This document shows, piece by piece, positions 25,961 through 35,661 of a DNA stretch of 64,000 nucleotides; positions within the stretch are counted from its first letter, which is position 1; every line of letters begins with the position of its first letter. The position numbers and the translations under genes were made by a program. The notes below the pieces were generated by a model. It was not told where the DNA came from and ran no database searches. It saw nothing but the letters and a program-made list of their open reading frames with translations. Source of the DNA: an uncultured Muribaculaceae bacterium (lineage in GTDB: Bacteria; Bacteroidota; Bacteroidia; Bacteroidales; Muribaculaceae); assembly GCA_910576775.1 (NCBI GenBank), contig CAJTJV010000010.1:1-64000 (forward strand). Reading direction: 5' to 3'.

Positions 25961-27802
25961 ATGGACATGCAAGATCCCGCTTTGGCTGCCGCAGGCGCCG
26001 AAGAAACTAAATTGAACGAGGCACAGGCCACGGAGGCTGAAGCCATTGCCGATACTACTACAGAAGCCGACAGCGACCCTGAAGCCGTTGCCGAAGAAAT
26101 CATGACAGATGGCGAAGAGGCCGCCGAGGATGTAGAGCAGAAGAAACTTGATACGCTGGAAAGCGTTATGGCTGAGGCTCTCGCCCTTATGGCAAAAGAA
26201 CCTGCCGATATCGCAGCAGACGAAATCCGCCACCTGCGTCAGCGTTTCACTATGCTCCATAAGGTTTCCGAAGGTGAAGAAACAGCTCCGGATGAGCTTG
26301 AACAGCAGTTTGCGGCTGTTATCGAAGAGCTCCGCAACCGCAAAGCCGCATGGGCTGCCGAGCAGGAGAAGCTTCGCGCCGATAATCTCGCCCGCAAGAA
26401 TGCGATTATCGACGAAATTCTTGCTCTCGCCGATGATACCGACAATGTGAACCGAACATTCCCCCGCTATAGAGAATTACAGGATACATTCAATGCCATC
26501 GGTGACGTCGATCCCGCAGAAGAGACCGGTGTATGGAAACGATTCACCGAAGCCCGGGAGAAATACTCCGACAACCTGAAGATAAACAAAGAATTACGCG
26601 ACTATGATTTCAAAAAGAATCTCGCCGAGAAAGAGCAGCTCCTTGAAGAGGCTCGCACTCTTGCCGCGGATGAAGATGTGATTGCCGCGTATCGCCGCCT
26701 GCAGGAACTGCATAACCGCTGGCGTCAGATAGGTCCGGTGGCAAAGGAAATACGAGAGGAAATATGGACGAATTTCCGTGAGGCGTCTGCTGAGGTGAAC
26801 AAACGTTATCAGGCGTTCTTTGAAGCCCGCAAGGCCCGTGAGGCAGAGAATGAGAATGCCAAAACCGCACTCTGTGAGCAGCTTGAGGCTCTTGATTTCT
26901 CCGGTCTGAAGACATTCGCGACCTGGGAGGACATGACAAAGACGATCATGTCTATCCAGGAAGAATGGCGCAAACTCGGTTTTGCTTCGAAGAAGATGAA
27001 CCGACAGCTTTTCGCCCGTTTCCGTCAGAGCTGCGACGCCTTCTTCGCCGCCAAAGCCGAATTCTACCGTAACACCCGAGAGGAACTGTCTGCCAATCTC
27101 GCCCACAAGCAGCAGCTTGTCGAACGCGCCGAGGCTCTTAAAGAAAGCACAGACTGGCGTCAGGCCGGAGATCAGTTCATCGCTATGCAGAAAGAATGGA
27201 AAGAAATCGGTGCCATTCCCAAAAAACATAGCGACGCTCTTTGGACGCGTTTTACTACAGCCTGCGATTATTTCTTCGACCGCAAGAAAAAAGCCGGCAG
27301 TGGCACCCGTCAGGCAGAGGCTGCCAATCTCCGTGCAAAACGCGAGATTATAGGGGAACTCTCCGCGCTTCTTAATGATGCCGACAGCAAGGACGAGGCT
27401 ATAAAGAGTATGCGCGAGCTACAGCAGCGCTGGCAGGAAATCGGCCATGTGCCATTCCGCGAGAAAGACAAGCTGTACGAGGCTTATCGTTCGGCATGCG
27501 ATGCCGTGCGTCAGAAATTCGCGATTGCGGAGAGTCGTGCCCGCCGCGAACGTTTTGAGGCTAATGTGGCTCAGATTGAAGGCGACAATGACAAGCTTTC
27601 CCGCGAACGCGAGAAAATGTTCCGCGCTCTCGAAAGTCGTCGTAACGAACTCCGCACATACGAGAACAATCTCGGTTTCCTTTCGTCCAAATCGAAAAAC
27701 GGAGACTCTCTCGTTCGCGATATGGAGCGCAGAATTGAACGTCTCAAGGCGGATATTGCCGAAATCGAGGATAAGGTTAAGCTAATTGACAGCAAGTTAT
27801 AA
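25961..27802 (+). CDS. DUF349-repeat protein
   Basis: 613 residues, cytosolic and highly charged. After an acidic Glu/Ala-rich leader (about 1-60) come five or six repeats of the DUF349 module. Each is about 70-75 residues, recognisable by W-x-x-I-G (RWRQIGPV, EWRKLGFA, EWKEIGAI, RWQEIGHV) and LWTRF/FRxxCDxFF signatures. The last 80 residues are a predicted coiled coil (SREREKMFRALESRRNELR, ERRIERLKADIAEIED). The family is near-universal in Bacteroidetes. E. coli YhfK-type and other DUF349 proteins are poorly defined, so no function is assigned. It has its own promoter and ends 17 bases before the sugar-transferase start. Confidence 0.9.
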   Translation: MDMQDPALAAAGAEETKLNEAQATEAEAIADTTTEADSDPEAVAEEIMTDGEEAAEDVEQKKLDTLESVMAEALALMAKEPADIAADEIRHLRQRFTMLHKVSEGEETAPDELEQQFAAVIEELRNRKAAWAAEQEKLRADNLARKNAIIDEILALADDTDNVNRTFPRYRELQDTFNAIGDVDPAEETGVWKRFTEAREKYSDNLKINKELRDYDFKKNLAEKEQLLEEARTLAADEDVIAAYRRLQELHNRWRQIGPVAKEIREEIWTNFREASAEVNKRYQAFFEARKAREAENENAKTALCEQLEALDFSGLKTFATWEDMTKTIMSIQEEWRKLGFASKKMNRQLFARFRQSCDAFFAAKAEFYRNTREELSANLAHKQQLVERAEALKESTDWRQAGDQFIAMQKEWKEIGAIPKKHSDALWTRFTTACDYFFDRKKKAGSGTRQAEAANLRAKREIIGELSALLNDADSKDEAIKSMRELQQRWQEIGHVPFREKDKLYEAYRSACDAVRQKFAIAESRARRERFEANVAQIEGDNDKLSREREKMFRALESRRNELRTYENNLGFLSSKSKNGDSLVRDMERRIERLKADIAEIEDKVKLIDSKL

Positions 27803-27810
27803 AATAAAGA

Positions 27811-27839
27811 GAGACGTCCTTGCATGGCAGGGACGTCTC
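27811..27839 (+). terminator. Hairpin between the DUF349 gene and sugar transferase start
   Basis: A perfect 9-bp stem (GAGACGTCC 27811-27819, GGACGTCTC 27831-27839) with an 11-base loop lies just after the DUF349 stop. It has no T-run, and its loop contains the TTG (27820) read as the sugar-transferase start. It may be a partial terminator or a translation-control hairpin. Confidence 0.45.
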
Positions 27840-29256
27840 GTCAAAACCATCATTCTGCATTTTGACCCAGACAGAAAGGCCTCTGCAGCGTGGACGCTTC
27901 ATACCGGCGCTCTTTATTGCAGCCGAGGTGATAATTGTTAATATTCTTTTCTGGCTCACCATCAGTCTCTATCCTGTGATAAAGACCGGAGGTTACGACC
28001 TTCGTGTGCTCTGGTTGCTGGTGGAAATGGGGTGTCTGCCATTGGTGTTTCTTAACCTTGGCAGACGACACGAGCTACGTACCATTTATCTGGAAAAGGT
28101 GATGCGTGCATCGCTTATCGATGTGGGTATGCATGCCTTGTGTTTCATGTCGTTGGCCGGTTTTTTGGGCTTGGCTCTGCCATACAAGACATATCTTTTC
28201 TATTATGGTACGATGGTGGTATGCCTTCCGGTAAGCATCATAACAGCGAGCTATCTCCTTAAAGCGTACAGGCGTCGGGGCTATAATTTCACTAATGTGG
28301 TTATCGTCGGGACGGGCAGCACTGCCGTGCGTCTTGCCGACAGTATGAAGAAGGATGCCGGTTTCGGCTATACAATCAGTGCTTTCTTTGATGAGGTCGA
28401 CACACCGGGAAAGATGGAAGGCTGTCAGGTTCTGCCAATGTCGGAATTGCGTAATTTTGTTGTTCGCGATGACGTGCGGCAGGTATATTTTACTCTTTCG
28501 GGGCAGGATCCATCCTTGCCGGACGTAATAAAGACCTGTGACGACAATCTCGCCGAATTTTTCTACGTTCCACAGATCCCGAAAACTCTTTCACGTGGTT
28601 TTCAGCTTCATAATATCGGTGCGATTCCGGTGCTTGCCATCCGGAGTAATCCTCTTAAAAGTATTGTCAACCGCGGTTTAAAGCGTGCTTTCGATATTGC
28701 AGTCTCGTCGTTGTTTCTTTGTTTCTATCCTCTTATATACATTCCGGTAGCCGTCAGCATAAAACTGAGCTCTCCGGGCCCCGTGTATTTCAAGCAGGAG
28801 CGCACAGGTTACCGCGGTCGTTCTTTCAAATGTTTCAAATTCCGTACAATGCGTGTCAATGCCAGCGCTAATGACACACAGGCCACCAAGGATGATCCCC
28901 GAAAGACACGCGTGGGTGATTTTCTGCGTCGAACATCCATCGACGAGCTTCCGCAGTTCATAAACGTATGGCGCGGCGATATGTCGATAGTTGGTCCGCG
29001 TCCCCATATGCTTGCCCATACCCGTGCCTATTCGCAGATTATCGACAGCTACATGGTGCGCCACGCCATAAAACCCGGAATCACGGGATGGGCGCAAGTA
29101 AACGGCTACCGCGGATTAACCGATCAACTTTGGAAAATGGAGCGTAGGGTCGAGCATGATGTATGGTATATTGAAAACTGGACCTTTCTGCTGGATTTAA
29201 AGATAATTGTGCGTACGATAATCAACGCATTCTCGGAAGACAAAAACGCTTTCTGA
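27820..29256 (+). CDS. Undecaprenyl-phosphate sugar phosphotransferase (exopolysaccharide initiating)
   Basis: Up to 478 residues. The N-terminal part has about four membrane helices (roughly 25-145), then a nucleotide-binding CoA-binding-like domain (VVIVGTGSTAVRLADS, about 162-177). The C-terminal bacterial sugar transferase domain (about 285-478) has KRAFDIAVS, SPGPVYFKQERTGYRG, FKFRTM, RRTSIDELPQFINV and MSIVGPRP. It would move a hexose-1-phosphate to undecaprenyl phosphate to start a surface polysaccharide. No ATG fits: the frame offers TTG at 27820 (inside a hairpin loop) or TTG near 27859. No other polysaccharide genes are adjacent. Confidence 0.88.
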   Translation: MHGRDVSSKPSFCILTQTERPLQRGRFIPALFIAAEVIIVNILFWLTISLYPVIKTGGYDLRVLWLLVEMGCLPLVFLNLGRRHELRTIYLEKVMRASLIDVGMHALCFMSLAGFLGLALPYKTYLFYYGTMVVCLPVSIITASYLLKAYRRRGYNFTNVVIVGTGSTAVRLADSMKKDAGFGYTISAFFDEVDTPGKMEGCQVLPMSELRNFVVRDDVRQVYFTLSGQDPSLPDVIKTCDDNLAEFFYVPQIPKTLSRGFQLHNIGAIPVLAIRSNPLKSIVNRGLKRAFDIAVSSLFLCFYPLIYIPVAVSIKLSSPGPVYFKQERTGYRGRSFKCFKFRTMRVNASANDTQATKDDPRKTRVGDFLRRTSIDELPQFINVWRGDMSIVGPRPHMLAHTRAYSQIIDSYMVRHAIKPGITGWAQVNGYRGLTDQLWKMERRVEHDVWYIENWTFLLDLKIIVRTIINAFSEDKNAF

Positions 29257-29263
29257 CACCGAT

Positions 29264-32200
29264 ATGCTCACAATCTACAAGGCGTCGGCAGGCTCTGGAA
29301 AGACTTTTACCCTCGCATACGAATATATAAAAATGCTTCTGGGTCTTAAAGACAGGGAAAACAGCCGCTATGTTCTCAATAGTGACAAATATTCTCCGTC
29401 AGGACGCCGTATTCCCGGACGTCATGCCGCTTTGCTCGCCATAACCTTCACCAACGCCGCAACTGACGAGATGAAGGGTCGCATAATTCGTCAGCTTGAC
29501 GCACTTTCCGGTAAAAATCCGGCCTGTACCACCCCATATACCGAAATGCTTGTCAGGGAATTCGGTTGCACTGTATCGGAACTTCAGGAGGCGGCCGCGG
29601 AAGCCCTGTCTGAGCTGTTGTATGATTTCAATTCATTCAATGTAAGTACTATCGACAGTTTTTTTCAGACTGTGTTGCGTACTTTTTCGCGCGAGATAGA
29701 CCATCAGGGCGACTATGAGCTATCGCTTAATTCCGAAGATGCCATACGTCAGACTATGGCGCTTACTCTTGACGAACTCAATTATACGACGACTCTGGAG
29801 TCGGAACGTATGCTCGCGTGGATAGAGACTCTGGTGATGGATAATGTGGCCGCAGGACAGACATATAATTTCTTCAATCGCAGGGGTTCGTTGCTCAATG
29901 GTCTCGCCAAGGCGATGAAATTCGCGATGAACGAGGAATATTATGCCGGTTCCGACGCTATAGAAGCCTATCTCGAGAACCCCGCAAGAATTCAGGCTTT
30001 CCGTAAAGAGTTGATATCGCGCATAAGCACCGTATATGCTCCTGCACGTGACGCCGCCCGGAAGCTGAAAGATTTTTGTCGCGCCATTGGTGCCGATACT
30101 TCGGTTTTCAAGAGCATAGGATCGCGAATCGACGCCACTGCCGCCGGCAGGAAGCTTAAAAGCGGCGACCTTGGTGTCAAAGCTTTCAAGGAGCCGGTAT
30201 TCGAATTGTCTGTGTTTTTTACGAAAGCGAATATAAAAGACTATGGCGAAAGTGTCCTTGCCGGCTGTATGCCCGACATTGAGATTTTCTGCACCGAGCT
30301 GCCGAAAGCTGTGCGTATGCAGGCATTTTACAAAGCTCTTGTCAGTGCAGTGGATTTTCTCGAATTTATCGGAATCGCCCGCAAGAAACTCGAGGAATAT
30401 CTCCGCGAAGGCAATCAGGTACTGATTTCTGACACAGGAGAGCTTCTGAGCCGCATAATAAGTGATGTGGAGATGCCCTTCATATACGAACGTATGGGGA
30501 TGAAGCTTACCAATCTGCTTATCGACGAGTTCCAGGATACATCGCGTATGCAATGGCATAATCTGAAACCACTTGTGGGAAACAGTCTCGCTTCCGACAA
30601 CGATTGCCTGATTATCGGTGATGAAAAGCAGGCGATCTATCGTTTCCGCAATTCCGACAGCGAAATACTGGGCTCACAGGTGCAGACCGTGGATTTTCCC
30701 GATAAACATATATTGCGTGGGCACACGGAGAAAGACAATACCAATCACCGCAGTGCCGGCGACATAGTGCGTTTTAATAATGCTCTGTTTTCTGCCATCG
30801 ACCTTGACAAAGAGCATTATGCCAATGTCATTCAAGGTATAGATCCGCGGCTCGATAAAATCGGAGCATATATCAAACTTCATTTTTCGCAGAACGACAA
30901 TATAGTAGCCGTACTTGAGGAGACCGCCGTCGATATTCTGCGGCAGCACGATGCCGGATACAAGTGGCGCGACATAATGATTCTCGTCCGTACCAGGTCG
31001 GAGGCCGGAAAAGTTGTCGATTTCATGACTACCGTGCATCCTGAAATAGAGCTGTTGTCGTCGGAAGCTCTTCTTTTGAGTAGCTCGGCATCAGTAAGAG
31101 CGATAGTGAGCATGCTGAAGCTCATATCGCGTTCCTATTCCGGGAAAAAAGCAACAAAAGGCGACGATGCACCCGTGTATGCCTCCCGGAGTGATATCGC
31201 CCTGATGATAACCCGTTTCAACCATTATTCATCCGATGGTTTTACCGACGATGAGGCGCTGCGCATGGCGCTCAGTGAGAGTGCGGAGGCATCCGAACCG
31301 CTGAAAGAAGGCGTTGACATAATCCGTGGAGAGAATCCGGCCAACCTCGTGGCACTTATGGAAGCTGTAATAGCACACCGTCTTACTCCTGAGATGCGAC
31401 GTGACGAGTATGCTTATATTGCAGCCCTTCAGGATCTGGCGATAAAGCATCTCGAGGGCGCGGACCCTTCGCTTGCCTCTTTTCTCGACGCCTATGACAG
31501 AAATGAATCCGAATGGGCCATAAAGGCGCCGGCCGATCTCGACGCCGTGCAGGTTATGACAGTACATCGTTCAAAGGGGCTTGAACGGCCATGCATCCAT
31601 CTGCCGTTTGCCGATTGGGAGTTGTATCACAGCACAAATTCACTGTGGGTGCCGGCCGGGGAACTCGCGGAAAAGTATGGTTTCGACCCGGCGATAGTAC
31701 CTCCGATGTTTCGCGTAGATGTCAGCGACAGTTCGCCTCTGACGGATGAAGAGCTGTCGCCGTTCTATGGCGCCATTGCATCCGATCGCAAGGCTGAGAT
31801 AATCGACAACCTGAATGTGACATATGTCGCATTCACACGTGCTTCGCGTGAGCTTGTCGCTCATGTGCGTATGTGCCGCAACGGGCGATATATCAGTCAG
31901 ATGCTCTCTGACGCGTTCCAAAAGATCCTTGATGAAGGAGCTCTGCCGTTCGAACTTGTCACGCCGGCACCCGAAGAAAGTGGCGGTGAAATGGCGCAGG
32001 ATGAAAGATACTATATTCTCGGAGCGCCTACGGCTCCTGCCGGAGTGGAGAGTGCCGGCTCGAACATGCTCGTTGCCGATGAATACAAAGTAGTATTCCG
32101 AGACGATACCCGGGAGCTTGTCAGCATCGACGATGTCTTTGCGCCGGACGACGAGACGGGCGACGAACAGTGCAAAGAGATTGCAGATTCTGTGCGCCCA

Positions 32201-32662
32201 TTTACAGGAATACCTGAAATGCTCGAGGCCGGGCGCCGCGGCACAAACCTTCACGCTGTGTTGGCGTCGATGAAGACTCTTGCCGATCTCGACCGCGCCC
32301 TTGGACGCATGGCGGTGCGTATGGCTGTCGGAGAGGACGAGATGGCTGAATACCGCGCTGAGCTTTGCAAGGCTTTTACAAATGCCGGAGAGACGGCCCG
32401 TATGTGGTTTGAACCCGAAAACAAGGTGTATGCAGAGCGCTCGTTCTACGATGCTGCCACAGGAGAGACTATGCGTCCCGACCGCATAGTTTTGCGCCCA
32501 GACGGAACGGTTATGATTGTGGATTATAAGTTTACGAGCGAGGCGCGTGCCTCGCATCGCCGCCAGGTTGCCGAATACAAAAGGGTTGTCACTGCACTCG
32601 GATATGACAGAACGGATGCTTTTCTTTGGTATCCTCTCCTTGATAAGATAATAAAAGTATAG
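29264..32662 (+). CDS. AddA/RecB-like UvrD-family helicase with C-terminal nuclease
   Basis: 1132 residues. The UvrD/SF1 helicase has Walker A ASAGSGKT (residues 7-14), LLIDEFQDTS and GDEKQAIYRFR in the middle, motif V/VI (VQVMTVHRSKGLE, TYVAFTRASREL), and a C-terminal PD-(D/E)XK nuclease (PDRIVLRPDGTVMIVDYKF, about 1080-1098). It should unwind and cut double-strand breaks, like the AddA subunit of AddAB or RecB of RecBCD. The usual partner, an AddB-like protein, is not in this window. It begins 7 bases after the sugar-transferase stop, close enough for read-through. The C69 peptidase gene follows 13 bases later. Confidence 0.9.
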   Translation: MLTIYKASAGSGKTFTLAYEYIKMLLGLKDRENSRYVLNSDKYSPSGRRIPGRHAALLAITFTNAATDEMKGRIIRQLDALSGKNPACTTPYTEMLVREFGCTVSELQEAAAEALSELLYDFNSFNVSTIDSFFQTVLRTFSREIDHQGDYELSLNSEDAIRQTMALTLDELNYTTTLESERMLAWIETLVMDNVAAGQTYNFFNRRGSLLNGLAKAMKFAMNEEYYAGSDAIEAYLENPARIQAFRKELISRISTVYAPARDAARKLKDFCRAIGADTSVFKSIGSRIDATAAGRKLKSGDLGVKAFKEPVFELSVFFTKANIKDYGESVLAGCMPDIEIFCTELPKAVRMQAFYKALVSAVDFLEFIGIARKKLEEYLREGNQVLISDTGELLSRIISDVEMPFIYERMGMKLTNLLIDEFQDTSRMQWHNLKPLVGNSLASDNDCLIIGDEKQAIYRFRNSDSEILGSQVQTVDFPDKHILRGHTEKDNTNHRSAGDIVRFNNALFSAIDLDKEHYANVIQGIDPRLDKIGAYIKLHFSQNDNIVAVLEETAVDILRQHDAGYKWRDIMILVRTRSEAGKVVDFMTTVHPEIELLSSEALLLSSSASVRAIVSMLKLISRSYSGKKATKGDDAPVYASRSDIALMITRFNHYSSDGFTDDEALRMALSESAEASEPLKEGVDIIRGENPANLVALMEAVIAHRLTPEMRRDEYAYIAALQDLAIKHLEGADPSLASFLDAYDRNESEWAIKAPADLDAVQVMTVHRSKGLERPCIHLPFADWELYHSTNSLWVPAGELAEKYGFDPAIVPPMFRVDVSDSSPLTDEELSPFYGAIASDRKAEIIDNLNVTYVAFTRASRELVAHVRMCRNGRYISQMLSDAFQKILDEGALPFELVTPAPEESGGEMAQDERYYILGAPTAPAGVESAGSNMLVADEYKVVFRDDTRELVSIDDVFAPDDETGDEQCKEIADSVRPFTGIPEMLEAGRRGTNLHAVLASMKTLADLDRALGRMAVRMAVGEDEMAEYRAELCKAFTNAGETARMWFEPENKVYAERSFYDAATGETMRPDRIVLRPDGTVMIVDYKFTSEARASHRRQVAEYKRVVTALGYDRTDAFLWYPLLDKIIKV

Positions 32663-32675
32663 AAACCGACGTTAG

Positions 32676-34322
32676 ATGAATATGCAGATGAATCGAATCC
32701 TCCTTTCATGCGCCATGCTCCTATGTAGTGTGGGCGCATCATTGGCTTGTACAAGCCTTATCGCTACTCCCGGGGCTACAGTCTCGGGCAGTTCTATGGT
32801 GACTTACGCTGCCGACAGTCATACCCTCTATGGAGCATTGGCGTCGCAACCCGCAGCAGACCATCCAAAGGGTGCCATGCGCAAGGTCTACGACTGGGAT
32901 ACCGGTGTTTATCGTGGCGAGATTCCCGAAGTGGCGCATACATATGCCACTGTAGGGAACATGAACGAGCACGGTCTGACAATCGCAGAGAGTACTTTCG
33001 GCGGCCGTCCGGAACTCGAAGGCTCCGGAACTATCGATTACGGCTCGCTGATATATATCACTTTGCAGCGCGCTAAAACAGCGCGCGAGGCTATCGATGT
33101 GATGACATCGCTAGTACGCGACTATGGCTACGCTTCCGAAGGCGAGTCATTCTCCATCGCCGACCCGGACGAGGTATGGATTATGGAGATGATTGGCAAA
33201 GGAAAAACCGATAAAGGTGCCGTATGGGTGGCGCGCCGCGTTCCCGACGGTTATATCAGCGGCCATGCAAACCATCCTCGCATACACACTTTCCCGCTCA
33301 AAGATCCCGAGACTCTTTATTCGCCCGATGTAATCAGTTTCGCCCGTAAGCAGGGATATTTCAGCGGAAAGGATAAGGATTTTGATTTCTCGCGTACGTA
33401 TGCCATCACCGACAACGGCGCTGTCCGTGGCTGTGATGCGCGGGTGTGGAGTTATTTCCGCCGTTTCACATCTCCGGAAGAGATGGATAAATATACTCCG
33501 TGGATTATGGAAGCCAAGGGTGAGCCGTTTCCGCTGTGGGTGAAACCGTCGGAAAAACTTTCCGCCGACGACCTCAAATGGATGATGCGCGATCATTTCG
33601 AAGGCACTCTGCTCGACATGACAAAGGATATCGGTGCGGGCGCATATGACGTGCCTTATCGCTGGCGACCGATGACATTTACCGTCGACAGCGTGGAATA
33701 TGTGCATGAACGTGCCATCGCCACGCAGCAGACGGGCTTCTCATTTGTGGCAGATATGAACGGCAAACGTCATGATGCCATGAAAGGCGTGCTGTGGTTC
33801 GGAGTCGATGATGCCAACACTTGTGTGTATGTGCCTGTGTTCAATTCCAATACGGTAGTTCCCAAGTCGCTCGACGAAAAGACGGCCGACCTTCTCACTC
33901 TTTCGTGGGATGCCATGTTCTGGGTGAACAACTATGTGGCCAATCAGGCTTATAACCGTTACAGTCAGATGATTCCCGATATCCGACGCGTGCAGTCCGC
34001 TCTGGAGAACAAATATACGGCACAAGTGGCGGAAGCGGAGAAAGCTGTGGCATCCATGGACTATGACAAGGCCCGCGCTTATCTCAACAATCTTACTGTT
34101 GCCGCAGCCGAGGGAACGACAGCGGATTACAAGAAACTCGGCGATTTCCTACTTGTGAAATTCCTCGATGGAAACATCAAGGCCGAAAAAGATGGCGTTT
34201 TTGAACGCACGCCCGAAGGGATGCCCGCACGTCCGACTTTTGGCGGGTATAACGACCGTTATTTCCGCTCCATTGTCGATGAGGCCGGTCCGCGTCTTCG
34301 TCTGGAGAATCCTGAATATTGA
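32676..34322 (+). CDS. C69-family dipeptidase (Ntn hydrolase)
   Basis: 548 residues. The signal peptide ends at ...GASLA, and the next residue (C25) is the N-terminal nucleophile expected for Ntn hydrolases (C-T-S-L-I-A-T-P-G-A-T). Downstream, YADSHTLYG-like residues (YAADSHTLYG), THTYATVGNMNEHGLTIAEST, and SIADPDEVWIMEMIG match peptidase C69 dipeptidases. It likely degrades dipeptides in the periplasm after the signal is removed. The start may be the ATG at 32676 or 32685. It follows the helicase by 13 bases and precedes the SlyD-like gene by 42. Confidence 0.9.
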   Translation: MNMQMNRILLSCAMLLCSVGASLACTSLIATPGATVSGSSMVTYAADSHTLYGALASQPAADHPKGAMRKVYDWDTGVYRGEIPEVAHTYATVGNMNEHGLTIAESTFGGRPELEGSGTIDYGSLIYITLQRAKTAREAIDVMTSLVRDYGYASEGESFSIADPDEVWIMEMIGKGKTDKGAVWVARRVPDGYISGHANHPRIHTFPLKDPETLYSPDVISFARKQGYFSGKDKDFDFSRTYAITDNGAVRGCDARVWSYFRRFTSPEEMDKYTPWIMEAKGEPFPLWVKPSEKLSADDLKWMMRDHFEGTLLDMTKDIGAGAYDVPYRWRPMTFTVDSVEYVHERAIATQQTGFSFVADMNGKRHDAMKGVLWFGVDDANTCVYVPVFNSNTVVPKSLDEKTADLLTLSWDAMFWVNNYVANQAYNRYSQMIPDIRRVQSALENKYTAQVAEAEKAVASMDYDKARAYLNNLTVAAAEGTTADYKKLGDFLLVKFLDGNIKAEKDGVFERTPEGMPARPTFGGYNDRYFRSIVDEAGPRLRLENPEY

Positions 34323-34364
34323 TTATGAATCTCGCGGCTCTGAGCTGCGGCAATTATATGTTTT

Positions 34365-34952
34365 ATGGAAAAAATTGAAAAAGGAAAATATTTCGAGATA
34401 GCATACAAACTTTTCCGTGTCAATTCCGATGGCACCGAGACACTCGTCCACGAGGTAGAGGCTTCCGATCCCGACCGTGCCATCGAAGGTCTCACAATGG
34501 GCTTTGTAGAGGCACTCGACAGGCAGCTTCTCGGTAAGGCTGCCGGCGACAAGTTCGATTTCATCGCCGCTCCTGAAGAAGCTTTCGGTCCCTATACCGA
34601 GGAAGATATATTCACTATTCCCCGTGAGCGCATGACTGTGGAGGGGAAATTTGACGAGGAAATGTTTGTTCCGGGAGCTCTTATTCCTCTTATGACTCCC
34701 GACGGTTATCGTATCGACGGCACTGTGGTGCGTCTGACGCCCGATTCTGTTGTTCTCGACCTCAATCATCCGCTTGCCAAGGATAGGGTACACTATGTGG
34801 GCGAGGTTATTGTTGTTCGCAATCCGACTCCGGAGGAACTGCAGCCGGCCGAAGGCTGTGGATGTGGCGGTGGTTGCCATTGCGGCGACAACTGCGGCGA
34901 CGGCTGCGGATGTGACCAAAAAGAAGGCAGTGGATGCTGTGGCTGCAATTAA
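34365..34952 (+). CDS. slyD: SlyD-like FKBP peptidyl-prolyl isomerase with Cys/His-rich tail
   Basis: 195 residues. The fold matches SlyD: an FKBP domain interrupted by an insert-in-flap chaperone segment (FDFIAAPEEAFGPYTEEDIFTIPRE and LDLNHPLAKD are family hallmarks). The C-terminal 34 residues are almost entirely Gly and Cys with His (GCGCGGGCHCGDNC, then CGCD and CCGCN), a metal-binding tail with about ten Cys. SlyD tails bind nickel or zinc and deliver metal to enzymes such as hydrogenase; the role here is inferred. The following ABC ATPase starts 12 bases later. Confidence 0.88.
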   Translation: MEKIEKGKYFEIAYKLFRVNSDGTETLVHEVEASDPDRAIEGLTMGFVEALDRQLLGKAAGDKFDFIAAPEEAFGPYTEEDIFTIPRERMTVEGKFDEEMFVPGALIPLMTPDGYRIDGTVVRLTPDSVVLDLNHPLAKDRVHYVGEVIVVRNPTPEELQPAEGCGCGGGCHCGDNCGDGCGCDQKEGSGCCGCN

Positions 34953-34964
34953 TCGTTTTCTGTT

Positions 34965-35639
34965 GTGATTGAAGCACGGAACATAAGGAAAAGCTTTGGC
35001 AAACTTACCGTTCTAAAAGGTATAGATCTTGATATTGCCGACGGTCGTGTGAGTACCATTGTCGGTCCCAGCGGAGCAGGTAAGACGACGCTGTTGCAGA
35101 TTCTCGGAACCCTTTCGGCGCCGGATGATGTGGAGGGCGTATGTTTGGCATACGACGGCATGGACGTCACCGGGCTGCCCGACAGGAAGCTGTCGGCATT
35201 CCGCAACCGCAATATCGGATTTGTCTTCCAGTTTCATCAGCTTCTGCCCGAGTTTTCCCTTGTGGAAAATGTGGCCATGCCGGCGTTGATTGCAGGTCGC
35301 GACCGCAAAAAGGCCTTCGATGATGCGGTTGCGCTCCTGGAGCGCCTCGGTCTTGCGGAGCGTGCGGCACACCGTCCGTCTGAACTTTCGGGCGGAGAAT
35401 GCCAGCGTGCAGCTGTGGCAAGGGCGTTGATAAACAAACCCAAGGTTATTCTTGCCGATGAGCCGTCGGGCAGTCTCGACAGTCGTAACCGTGCGGAGCT
35501 TCACCGTCTTTTTTTCAGTCTACGCGATACGATGGGTGCTACATTTGTCATTGTCACTCACGACGAAGGTCTTGCAAAGGATTCCGATACTGTCATCCGT
35601 ATGGCAGACGGACGGATTGAAGATATTGTAAATAATTGA
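34965..35639 (+). CDS. lolD: LolD-like ABC transporter ATP-binding protein
   Basis: 224 residues from GTG 34965. Walker A GPSGAGKTT (34-42), signature LSGGECQRAAVARAL, Walker B VILADEPSGSLD, and H-loop IVTHDEG are intact. The overall sequence (SFGKLTVLKGIDLDI, NRNIGFVFQFHQLLPEFS) fits the LolD/MacB group that powers lipoprotein release from the inner membrane or macrolide-type export. The membrane partner (LolC/E) is not adjacent. It sits between the SlyD-like gene (12 bases before) and a NigD-like lipoprotein gene (22 bases after). Confidence 0.85.
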   Translation: MIEARNIRKSFGKLTVLKGIDLDIADGRVSTIVGPSGAGKTTLLQILGTLSAPDDVEGVCLAYDGMDVTGLPDRKLSAFRNRNIGFVFQFHQLLPEFSLVENVAMPALIAGRDRKKAFDDAVALLERLGLAERAAHRPSELSGGECQRAAVARALINKPKVILADEPSGSLDSRNRAELHRLFFSLRDTMGATFVIVTHDEGLAKDSDTVIRMADGRIEDIVNN

Positions 35640-35661
35640 AAACAAAAAATATAACCAAATA

